Shown here in pieces: positions 1-5,088 of a DNA stretch of 6,900 nucleotides (positions are counted from its first letter, which is position 1; every line of letters begins with the position of its first letter). The DNA comes from Actinomycetota bacterium (lineage in GTDB: Bacteria > Actinomycetota > Actinomycetes > S36-B12 > UBA5976), in the NCBI GenBank assembly GCA_009923375.1, contig RFTO01000058.1:1-6900 (forward strand), in the 5' to 3' direction. A program made the position numbers and the translations under genes. Under the pieces are notes generated by a model. It was not told the DNA's origin. It was given only the letters and a program-made list of their open reading frames with translations, and made no database searches.

Positions 1-498
1 GATCGCTCGACCGAGAAGGACGGCGATGGCCAATCCTGCGGCTGCACCGAAGCCGTTGCTCACAGGGTTGGAGCCGGCACTGCTTGCGGTCCACAGGAAT
101 AGGGCAGTCTCGACGCCTTCGCGTGCCACGGCAACAAATGCGATGCCGGCTACTGCTGCAGGGCCGAGGTTCATGGCGATGTTGAGTTTGCCTTGAAGGT
201 CGGAGCGCATGCTTCGAGCCGTTCGCTTCATCCAGAAGATCATCCACGTGACTAAACCGACCGTGGCAATTGACATGACGCCAGCGAAGATCGGCTCGCC
301 GGTTTCACCCAGGCTGCCAGCAGCGGAGTTCAACATCAGCGCCACAGCGACGCTCACACCGAGTGCTCCGGCAACGCCGGCCCACAGTGAGCGAGCCAAC
401 GCCTTGCGGTCACTGCGCAGCACATAAGCCAGCAGTATGCCGACAACGAGCGCGGCTTCAAGGCCCTCACGCAAGCCGATGATGGCGTTGGAGAACAC
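1..498 (-). CDS. efeU: EfeU/FTR1-family iron permease, N-terminal part (cut by window edge)
   Basis: This gene encodes the membrane permease of the EfeUOB iron uptake system, related to yeast Ftr1p, which moves iron across the cytoplasmic membrane. The 166 residues visible contain both signature iron-binding motifs: REGLE at residues 10-14 in the first membrane segment and REGVE at 126-130. Hydrophobic stretches around residues 5-27, 40-57, 70-90 and 107-125 fit the seven-helix FTR1 fold. The C-terminal part lies beyond base 1. The start is GTG at 498-496, chosen because GAGGGG (510-505) sits 6 nt upstream and because the REGLE helix must lie close to the N-terminus. Two DtxR/IdeR-type boxes lie 90-138 bp upstream, so repression by iron is expected. 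efeO and efeB would be expected downstream, outside the window. The family call is firm; the metal specificity is inferred from the family. Confidence 0.93.
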   Translation of the reverse strand, partial: MFSNAIIGLREGLEAALVVGILLAYVLRSDRKALARSLWAGVAGALGVSVAVALMLNSAAGSLGETGEPIFAGVMSIATVGLVTWMIFWMKRTARSMRSDLQGKLNIAMNLGPAAVAGIAFVAVAREGVETALFLWTASSAGSNPVSNGFGAAAGLAIAVLLGRAI

Positions 499-587
499 TG
501 CGAACCCCTCAATCAGTCAGGCAGCCAGTCAGGTGCTGCGGTAAGCGCACGCATCCTCGCGATTACTTGTGCGAAGGACCCTTGCGC

Positions 588-606
588 TTAGGTTTACCTA
601 ACCTTA
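588..606 (-). promoter_or_regulatory. DtxR/IdeR-type iron box 1, proximal to efeU
   Basis: TTAGGTTTACCTAACCTTA matches the 19-bp iron-box consensus TTAGGTTAGGCTAACCTAA at 15 of 19 positions. Its first 14 bases (588-601) form a perfect inverted repeat, TTAGGT and ACCTAA around a TT centre. On the minus strand the right end of the box reads TAAGGT (606-601), a plausible -10 hexamer for efeU, so a bound repressor would block RNA polymerase. The DtxR/IdeR assignment is from consensus knowledge; no regulator gene is in the window. Confidence 0.82.
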
Positions 607-617
607 CCACAGGCTGC

Positions 618-636
618 TTAGGTATGCCTAACCTGA
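618..636 (-). promoter_or_regulatory. DtxR/IdeR-type iron box 2, distal to efeU
   Basis: TTAGGTATGCCTAACCTGA also matches the 19-bp iron-box consensus at 15 of 19 positions, with a TTAGG/CCTAA inverted repeat at 618-631. It starts exactly 30 bp from box 1, about three helical turns, so repressor bound at both sites would sit on the same face of the DNA. It would cover the -35 side of the likely efeU promoter. The gene on its other side (RNase D) ends here, so efeU is the only sensible target. Confidence 0.8.
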
Positions 637-643
637 CCTGACT

Positions 644-1873
644 TTAGGCTGGATTCAGACATTTCCGCAGAATGTCCGCTGTCTGGTCGATTTGCCACGG
701 GCGCACCGATAGCGAGGAGAGGTAGCCCTCCAAGTCATCTGGCGGCTGCCAGCACACCCGGCGGACGACATCGGGCTTGATCAAGTTCTCCAGCGGCAGA
801 TTCAACTCCTCGGCATGACTGCTGAGCGCCGCCCGCGACTTCTCCAGGCGCGCCCATGCTGCGGGCTCACGTTGGGCCCAGGTTCGCGGCTGGGGAATCG
901 AATCACCGCCGCCACCGAATGGCGGCCACTCGGCCTCGGGCGTGCGGGCGGCTTGTTGGATACAACGAAGCCAGGTTCGTATATGGCGACCAGCCCCTCG
1001 GGTGGCGAACTCCGGCAGCGCGATTAACGCAGGCATGGTCAGCGGCAGTGACACAGCTGCAGCCACGATCGCAGCATCGGAGAGCACTCGAGACGGGTGC
1101 ACATCATTGATGCGAGCTAAGCGATCGCGCTCGTTCCACATTGTCTCCACTACAGCCAGGCCTTTGCGATGTCGAATCTTGTGCAGACCCGAACTGCGGC
1201 GCCAAGGGTCGACCTTAGGAATCGCATCAGCATGCGACTGCTTGATGGTGTGCTCACACTCCTGGTGTGCCCACTCAGTTTTACCTGCGGCCTCCAACTC
1301 CTCGCGCAGCATGTCGGCTAAGGGAATTAGCAATTCGACATCCAGGGCCGCATAGGCCAACCACGATTCCGGCAGCGGACGGGTGGACCAGTCGACCGCG
1401 GAGTGTTCTTTCGCCAGGGAGTAGCCGAAGTAGTCCGCCACCAGCGCCGCTAGCCCAACCCGCGGCCGATTAAGTAAGCGCGCAGCGATCTCAGTGTCAA
1501 AGAGTCCAGCGTGTGGCTCCAGCCCCACTTCGGCCAAGCAGGCGAGATCCTGACTGGCCGCGTGAAGAATCCACTCGGCATCAGTGATGGAAGCGTCGAT
1601 GTCGTGAAGGTCAGGTTGTGCAATTGGGTCTATCAGGAACGAGCCAGCGCCCTCGCGCCGTATTTGGATGAGGTAGGCCCGCTGGCCGTAGCGGTGCCCG
1701 CTAGCGCGCTCTGCATCCAGGGCCACTGGGCCGACACCATTGCGTAAAGCAGTGGCCGCGCCGGCAAGTTCGGAGTCGGAAGTAATGACCGGCAACGCAC
1801 CCTGCGATGGCAACGTCAGCGCAATGAGCTCAATGACAGGCTGCTCGGGGGCTTCCTCTTGCGGCTGCGTCAC
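644..1873 (-). CDS. rnd: Ribonuclease D (DEDDy 3'-5' exonuclease with HRDC domain)
   Basis: This is a 409-residue 3'-5' exoribonuclease of the RNase D family, which trims the 3' ends of structured RNAs such as tRNA precursors. The DEDDy catalytic set is visible: D53 and E55 in the LDAERA motif (Exo I), D109 in AASQDL (Exo II), and Y174 with D178 in YAALD (Exo III). KEHSAVDWSTRPL at 155-167 is also typical of the family. An HRDC nucleic-acid-binding domain follows at about 220-305, with a further helical C-terminal part. The reading frame stays open up to 1984, but that would overlap the HTH gene and add an unconserved N-terminus. I chose GTG at 1873-1871, where TACGGT lies 7 nt upstream; there is no Shine-Dalgarno sequence, and AAGGA at 1903-1899 is too far away. 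The homologue in M. tuberculosis is Rv2681, also next to a DUF3000 gene. Family call firm, start moderately sure. Confidence 0.92.
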   Translation of the reverse strand: MTQPQEEAPEQPVIELIALTLPSQGALPVITSDSELAGAATALRNGVGPVALDAERASGHRYGQRAYLIQIRREGAGSFLIDPIAQPDLHDIDASITDAEWILHAASQDLACLAEVGLEPHAGLFDTEIAARLLNRPRVGLAALVADYFGYSLAKEHSAVDWSTRPLPESWLAYAALDVELLIPLADMLREELEAAGKTEWAHQECEHTIKQSHADAIPKVDPWRRSSGLHKIRHRKGLAVVETMWNERDRLARINDVHPSRVLSDAAIVAAAVSLPLTMPALIALPEFATRGAGRHIRTWLRCIQQAARTPEAEWPPFGGGGDSIPQPRTWAQREPAAWARLEKSRAALSSHAEELNLPLENLIKPDVVRRVCWQPPDDLEGYLSSLSVRPWQIDQTADILRKCLNPA

Positions 1874-1880
1874 GGCAGTA

Positions 1881-1886
1881 ACCGTA
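1881..1886 (-). promoter_or_regulatory. Possible -10 element for leaderless rnd
   Basis: The minus strand reads TACGGT, ending 7 nt before the GTG proposed as the RNase D start. It fits TANNNT at the spacing seen for other genes here. No convincing -35 is visible. It lies downstream of the HTH stop codon, so it would give RNase D its own transcript in addition to read-through from the upstream genes. Confidence 0.35.
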
Positions 1887-1901
1887 GGGGGCGGCTGTTC
1901 C

Positions 1902-2090
1902 TTAATCGATGAGCCCCACTCGCAACACACAGGCGACGATGGCAGCCCGATCGCCCAGATGCAATTTGCTGCCAATGCGGGCAAGGTGGCTCTTGACTGT
2001 GAGTGCAGAAATGTTCAGGTTTTTCCCAATCTCGGTGTTTGAAAGCCCATCGGCTAGTCCTTGCACGATCTCGCGCTCACGCTCACTCAA
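1902..2090 (-). CDS. Stand-alone LuxR/GerE-type HTH protein, 62 residues, WhiI-locus position
   Basis: The product is almost exactly one LuxR-C-like (GerE) four-helix DNA-binding domain with nothing else attached. Residues 2-15 correspond to the L(S/T)xREREI first helix, 19-27 to the scaffold helix, 28-42 (SALTVKSHLARIGSK) to the recognition helix, and 46-60 to the fourth helix that dimerises in this family. TTG at 2090-2088 is preferred as the start because GGGGAGG (2105-2099) lies 8 nt upstream; an in-frame ATG at 2129 would add 13 residues but has no such signal. It overlaps the end of the DUF3000 gene by 8 nt, which suggests translational coupling. There is no receiver domain, and the sequence upstream is occupied by DUF3000 coding sequence. 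From memory, Streptomyces has whiI, a response regulator, between a DUF3000 gene and an RNase D gene, so this may be a reduced WhiI-like regulator. Its DNA target is unknown. Confidence 0.8.
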   Translation of the reverse strand: MSEREREIVQGLADGLSNTEIGKNLNISALTVKSHLARIGSKLHLGDRAAIVACVLRVGLID

Positions 2091-2736
2091 TGCAAGTGCC
2101 TCCCCGATGCGGCAGTCGTGGGACGCCATCGATTTCAGGCGCCAAACCCGAGGCGGTGGCCATTACATGTAACCATGCTCGCAGGTGCGCGCGGGCATCA
2201 GGCGCCTCATCATCACCCAGTCGAGGGGTCCACGAGCAGCGGATCTCCACCTCGGCATTCGCAGCACGGCCGGCCAATGCACCGAAGGGATACGACTGGT
2301 TAACCGTCACAGTGCCGCTGAGCTCGCTGATGTCCACCCCAGCCACTGCAGCCCCCTCATGTAGCCATGTCTGCGCGACTTCCGGCAGCAGCGGATCGTG
2401 TGCGGTGGCGCTATCCATGGATGCACTGAGGAAGGTGACGATTCGCCAAGTTCCATTCCACGAAGGTGGCCCGGCCGGATCGTGCAGGAGTACGAAGCGA
2501 CCGTTGGCGATGTCTTCCTCAGGATCTTGCGGATCGGGTACGGAAGCCAGCATCGTTAGTGCGTACGGCGCCAAACGCTGCGGTGTCGGGCCTTGCACCG
2601 CTGTGACCTCAGTGCGGCAACGAGTGGAGAGTACATGCGAAAAAACATGTTCAACCCGTTCCTCGACAGCCTCCGACACGTCACCGACAGGCGGCAACGC
2701 CCGGAGGTGACTGATGGACGACGGGCCCTCAGTCAT
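2083..2736 (-). CDS. DUF3000 domain protein (Rv2680-like)
   Basis: This 217-residue protein has the character and gene position of the actinobacterial DUF3000 family (Rv2680 in M. tuberculosis), whose function is unknown. Recognisable parts are the N-terminal VEERVEHVFSHVLSTRCRTEV region (about residues 25-46), the acidic central section with NGRFVLLHDP, and the C-terminal EVEIRCSWTPRL strand with a following helix. No signal peptide, membrane segment or catalytic motif is visible, so it is probably cytoplasmic. The start is ATG at 2736; a GTG 21 nt further upstream (2757) is in frame, but TACCCT at 2748-2743 sits 6 nt before the ATG, which fits a leaderless transcript starting there. The gene overlaps the HTH gene by 8 nt and is followed by RNase D, an arrangement shared with other actinobacteria. 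It may act with one of these partners, but the sequence does not show how. Confidence 0.82.
   Translation of the reverse strand: MTEGPSSISHLRALPPVGDVSEAVEERVEHVFSHVLSTRCRTEVTAVQGPTPQRLAPYALTMLASVPDPQDPEEDIANGRFVLLHDPAGPPSWNGTWRIVTFLSASMDSATAHDPLLPEVAQTWLHEGAAVAGVDISELSGTVTVNQSYPFGALAGRAANAEVEIRCSWTPRLGDDEAPDARAHLRAWLHVMATASGLAPEIDGVPRLPHRGGTCIE
2099..2105 (-). promoter_or_regulatory. Shine-Dalgarno sequence that sets the HTH gene start
   Basis: The minus strand reads GGGGAGG inside the last codons of the DUF3000 gene, 8 nt before TTG at 2090. It is one of the strongest Shine-Dalgarno matches in the window and favours the short 62-residue product over one starting at ATG 2129. Confidence 0.65.
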
Positions 2737-2742
2737 GTGTGA

Positions 2743-2748
2743 AGGGTA
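2743..2748 (-). promoter_or_regulatory. Possible -10 element for leaderless DUF3000 gene
   Basis: The minus strand reads TACCCT, with 6 nt to ATG at 2736, so transcription would begin at or next to the start codon. No Shine-Dalgarno sequence precedes this ATG. No clear -35 is visible. This promoter would drive DUF3000, the HTH gene and probably rnd. Confidence 0.45.
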
Positions 2749-2762
2749 AGTCCGCACGAGGC

Positions 2763-2897
2763 GGAACTACCGCTCACTCGCCGCAGACCGATGCGTGAAA
2801 GCGAAAAAATCACCGGAGCCCCGTGGAACTGCGACTCACTTCCCCCGACTAATTCACTAACGGACAAGGCGGGCGGGGCAGAGAACTGCGGCTCTCT
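2763..2897. repeat. Three related 16-bp sequences in the DUF3000/EamA intergenic region
   Basis: The 222-bp region 2737-2958 holds no supported gene. Three similar sequences stand out: GGAACTACCGCTCACT (2763-2778), GGAACTGCGACTCACT (2825-2840) and AGAACTGCGGCTCTCT (2882-2897). Copies 1 and 3 each match copy 2 at 13 of 16 bases. They start 62 and 57 bp apart. Two can fold: GCGG/CCGC at 2761-2764 and 2770-2773, and CAGAGA/TCTCTG at 2879-2884 and 2893-2898. They could be operator sites for the divergent genes or parts of a structured RNA. I do not recognise a known riboswitch or regulator motif. Confidence 0.45.
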
Positions 2898-2943
2898 GGC
2901 CGCAGCCACGGTCGTTAAGTCCGAGAAAAGTCGCACTCGCCAA

Positions 2944-2949
2944 TAGGCT
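2944..2949 (+). promoter_or_regulatory. Possible -10 element for the EamA transporter gene
   Basis: TAGGCT lies 9 nt before ATG at 2959, which would place the transcription start within about three bases of the start codon. No Shine-Dalgarno sequence is present before that ATG. The spacing is a little longer than for the other leaderless candidates in the window, so this is the weakest of the group. Confidence 0.3.
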
Positions 2950-2958
2950 GCGCGGATT

Positions 2959-3801
2959 ATGGCCATCGCCAACATCCTTGCGTTGTTCTCCAGCCTTCTG
3001 TGGGGAACATCCGACTTCCTCGGGGGCACCGCGTCCCGCAACCGACCCGCCTGGGTGGTGCTGCTGTGGTCGCAGGCGATTGCTTTCGTTGCAGTCGCGC
3101 TAGTGGCGGGGATTCACGGAGATCTCACGCATCTACATCCAGGTGTCTGGATGCTGTGGGCTTTGGGTGCAGGATTATGTGGTGCGACGGGGATTATCTG
3201 CCTGTATCGAGCGCTGGCCGAGGGCCGTATGGGTGTGGTGTCACCGATTGTGGCGATGGGTGTCCTCGTCCCATTCACAGCGGGTCTTGTGGCAGGTGAG
3301 CATCTCACCAACCAACACACGTTGGGTGTGGTCGCGGCGATCATCGGCATTGTTCTCGCCAGCGCACCAGAGGTAACAGGCTCAGCTGGCTGGCGACCGG
3401 TGGCCTTTGCTATCGCTGCGGCAGTGCTTCTCGGTTTCTCAATGCTCGCACTCGCGCGGGGAGCTCAAGGATCGGTGCTTGTCACTTTGGTGATCATGAG
3501 AGCGGTGACGGCTCTGGCGCTGCCGATTGCGTACTTGCGCAGTCCTGCAGTGCGCGCGTTGCCGACTCGGGTGCTGCTGCTTTACGGCGCGATCGGGGTG
3601 ATTGAAGTGATCGCGAATCTGACCTTTGGTTACGCCTACCGAGTCCCAGGCGCTTCATTGTCACTCATCAGCGTCCTCGGCTCGCTGTACCCGATTTCCA
3701 CGGTGCTGTTCGCGGCGATTGTGCACAAGGAGCGGATGGCTGCAGTGCAATATGTCGGCGTGACTTTCGCCTTGGTCGGAGTTTCGCTTGTGAGTGCCTG
3801 A
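2959..3801 (+). CDS. EamA-family (drug/metabolite transporter superfamily) membrane protein
   Basis: This 280-residue protein fits the usual length and layout of DMT-superfamily permeases: about ten hydrophobic segments arranged as two EamA repeats of five. The N-terminus (MAIANILALFSSLLWGTSDF) is the typical first EamA helix with its WG(T/S)xF element. The second repeat begins near residue 150 (WRPVAFAIAAAVLLGFSMLAL) and ends in the characteristic run covering SLISVLGSLYPISTVLFAAI, then an ERM segment and a last helix (YVGVTFALVGVSLVSA). Such proteins usually export or exchange small metabolites or amino acids; the substrate cannot be read from sequence. ATG 2959 is used because the first helix starts immediately after it. 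It stands alone on this strand, converging with msrB and divergent from the DUF3000 gene. Confidence 0.88.
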   Translation: MAIANILALFSSLLWGTSDFLGGTASRNRPAWVVLLWSQAIAFVAVALVAGIHGDLTHLHPGVWMLWALGAGLCGATGIICLYRALAEGRMGVVSPIVAMGVLVPFTAGLVAGEHLTNQHTLGVVAAIIGIVLASAPEVTGSAGWRPVAFAIAAAVLLGFSMLALARGAQGSVLVTLVIMRAVTALALPIAYLRSPAVRALPTRVLLLYGAIGVIEVIANLTFGYAYRVPGASLSLISVLGSLYPISTVLFAAIVHKERMAAVQYVGVTFALVGVSLVSA

Positions 3802-3811
3802 GACCTCAGGC
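3796..3811. terminator. Palindrome spanning both convergent stop codons
   Basis: GCCTGAGACCTCAGGC is a perfect 7-bp inverted repeat with a 2-nt centre. It contains the TGA of the EamA gene (3799-3801) and, on the other strand, the TGA of msrB (3808-3806); both genes end GCC TGA. As RNA, one pair would open to give a 6-bp stem and a 4-nt loop. There is no U tract on either side, so it is at most a weak bidirectional terminator, or a stabilising 3' hairpin. Confidence 0.35.
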
Positions 3812-4219
3812 TTGCTCATCTGGCAAGAGTGTCAGGCACACAGAGTTGATGCAGTAGCGCAGGTCAGTTGGGTTGTCGTAGCCCTCGCCGGCGAAGACAT
3901 GCCCGAGGTGACTTCCGCATGTCGCGCACCGCACCTCAGTGCGAACCATTCCAAGGCTTCGATCCTCGATCTCCACGATTGCGCCGCCGGCTAGTGGGGA
4001 AAAAAAGGACGGCCAACCGCAATGCGAGTCGAATTTCGTCTCGCTTCGGAACAGCTCGGCATTGCAGCCGCGGCAGGTGTAAACACCCACCTTCCTCGTG
4101 GTGACGTATTTACCTTCGAAAGCAGGCTCTGTGCCACCCTCACGCAAAATCGCATATTCGTAGGCGCTCAGCTCGCTGCGCCATTCATCTTCGGTGCGTT
4201 CCACTGGGTAAGTGCTCAC
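3806..4219 (-). CDS. msrB: Peptide-methionine (R)-S-oxide reductase MsrB
   Basis: This 137-residue cytoplasmic enzyme reduces the R epimer of methionine sulfoxide in oxidised proteins, using thioredoxin. All the MsrB hallmarks are present: two zinc-binding CxxC pairs (C49/C52 in YTCRGCNAELF and C98/C101 in EVRCATCGSHLGHVF), the GWPSFF motif at 68-73, and the catalytic cysteine C123 in RYCINS. C67 just before GWPSFF is a common alternative to threonine at that position. The full length of a single-domain MsrB is present, with no MsrA fusion. The start is GTG at 4219-4217; there is no Shine-Dalgarno sequence, but TAGCCT lies 6 nt upstream. The upstream reductase gene ends 19 bp before it on the same strand, so the two are probably co-transcribed, with a possible internal leaderless promoter for msrB. 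In M. tuberculosis msrB (Rv2674) lies near the RibD-like gene Rv2671. Confidence 0.96.
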   Translation of the reverse strand: MSTYPVERTEDEWRSELSAYEYAILREGGTEPAFEGKYVTTRKVGVYTCRGCNAELFRSETKFDSHCGWPSFFSPLAGGAIVEIEDRSLGMVRTEVRCATCGSHLGHVFAGEGYDNPTDLRYCINSVCLTLLPDEQA

Positions 4220-4225
4220 GCAGAA

Positions 4226-4231
4226 AGGCTA
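4226..4231 (-). promoter_or_regulatory. Possible -10 element for leaderless msrB
   Basis: The minus strand reads TAGCCT, 6 nt before the GTG start of msrB, in the 19-bp gap after the reductase stop codon. There is no Shine-Dalgarno sequence here, so initiation probably uses either a leaderless transcript from this element or read-through translation from the upstream gene. No -35 is visible. Confidence 0.4.
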
Positions 4232-4238
4232 AGCGTTA

Positions 4239-5081
4239 TCAACGCTGTTCGCGCACCCAGCGCGCGTAAAGGTAGTCGTCCTCGTCGATGAGCAGGTGGG
4301 AAAGGAACATCTGCGCGGGCGCAGTGGTTGTGGGCAGGCCGACATCGCGAGTCATGGCCGTGGTCGTTGCACCAGACCAGATGGCGGCAGTGGTCACGCA
4401 CGCCTCGTCGACTAAGTCCTGCGCGGAGAAGGCCGACAGAAGTGAAGGGCCACCCTCACACAACACGCGCCATAGACCCATCTCCGAGAGCGCGTGCATC
4501 GCCGCACTTAAGTCGACTGTCTGGGCGCCGGTGACAATCACATGAGCCACCTCGCGCATCTGTGCCAGCTTCTGCGGCGCGCAGGCTGAGCTCGTGAGCA
4601 CGATGGTTGGCTCGAGTGCATCTGTGAAGCACGCCGCATCCTGGGGTAGCCCTGAGTTAGTGACGACGACCAATCTCGGTGCAGGCGCTAGACCGTAAGC
4701 GGCGCGCATGTGCTGCCAACGGGGCCTTGCTGGCAGCGGGCGATAAGGCTGAATAAGCGCGTTCCTCGATCCGACCACGACGGCATCGCTGATCCCTCGC
4801 AACATTGCGAGCATCTGCAGGTCGACTGTGTTGGAGATATCCGCGCTGGTGCCGCTGGCACCACTGATCGCGCCATCAATCGTGGCGATCATGTTGCTGC
4901 GCAGATGCCAGGGGCGAGCCGGCTTGATTGCGATAAGCATCTTCTCGGCGAGCGCAAGGAGATCCACCTCGGCAGTCGATTCCGGGGTGTAAGGCAGCAG
5001 TTGACGCACGCGCACATCGTGGCACGAGTCACTGGCGGCCCCTTGGGCGCGTACCCTGCTGTCTGTGGGGAGATTCGCCAC
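4239..5081 (-). CDS. RibD C-terminal domain / pyrimidine reductase family protein (Rv2671-like)
   Basis: This 280-residue protein has the dihydrofolate-reductase-like fold of the RibD C-terminal domain, which in riboflavin synthesis reduces the ribosyl side chain of the deaminated pyrimidine with NADPH. Family features are NMIATIDGAISG at 63-74, the helix and strand ending DAVVVGSRN at 99-107, VIVTGAQ at 181-187, and the glycine-rich CEGGPSLL at 208-215. The N-terminal deaminase domain of bifunctional RibD, with its zinc-binding HAE and PCxxC motifs, is absent. The closest recognised type is mycobacterial Rv2671, which from memory can act as a dihydrofolate reductase, so the natural substrate is uncertain. 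The start is GTG at 5081-5079, supported by TAACTT 7 nt upstream; homologues usually begin nearer residues 23-25, so GTG at 5015 or 5009 is an alternative. It is divergent from yihY and followed by msrB. Confidence 0.85.
   Translation of the reverse strand: MANLPTDSRVRAQGAASDSCHDVRVRQLLPYTPESTAEVDLLALAEKMLIAIKPARPWHLRSNMIATIDGAISGASGTSADISNTVDLQMLAMLRGISDAVVVGSRNALIQPYRPLPARPRWQHMRAAYGLAPAPRLVVVTNSGLPQDAACFTDALEPTIVLTSSACAPQKLAQMREVAHVIVTGAQTVDLSAAMHALSEMGLWRVLCEGGPSLLSAFSAQDLVDEACVTTAAIWSGATTTAMTRDVGLPTTTAPAQMFLSHLLIDEDDYLYARWVREQR
5052..5057 (+). promoter_or_regulatory. Possible -10 element for the yihY-family gene
   Basis: TACCCT would start a transcript around 5064-5065, giving a leader of about 55 nt that contains the Shine-Dalgarno sequence at 5107-5112. 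The element lies inside the first codons of the divergent reductase gene. No clear -35 is seen. Support is limited to the hexamer and the absence of a better candidate close to the start. Confidence 0.25.
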
Positions 5082-5088
5082 CAGTGGG

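Noticed and set aside
514..533. CAGTCAGG repeated at 514 and 526 in the efeU leader
   Set aside because: Only 8 bp and two copies in a short CAG/TCAG-rich stretch; no reason to see more than chance.
1874..1984. Longer RNase D beginning at 1984
   Set aside because: The added 37 residues overlap the HTH gene in another frame, are Cys/Pro-rich and unlike RNase D N-termini; the HTH frame there is clearly the real one.
2003..2710. Plus-strand 235-codon open frame opposite DUF3000
   Set aside because: Very rich in Ser, Cys and Arg with no domain; it mirrors the DUF3000 gene, which has family similarity and conserved neighbours.
2791..2946. Plus-strand 51-codon open frame (ATG 2791 to TAG 2946) just upstream of the EamA gene, with two Asn-Cys repeats
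   Set aside because: No Shine-Dalgarno sequence or -10 element at a fitting distance, no recognisable domain, and the repeated residues come directly from the DNA repeats.
2737..2958. Riboswitch or known structured RNA upstream of the EamA gene
   Set aside because: Compared by eye with cobalamin, SAM, ydaO, guanidine and 6C-type motifs, none fits; the unexplained repeats are reported as a finding instead.
2733..3041. Minus-strand 102-codon open frame across the divergent region
   Set aside because: It overlaps the start of the EamA gene and the DUF3000 start, has no recognisable domain, and the sequence reads as chance coding in GC-rich DNA.
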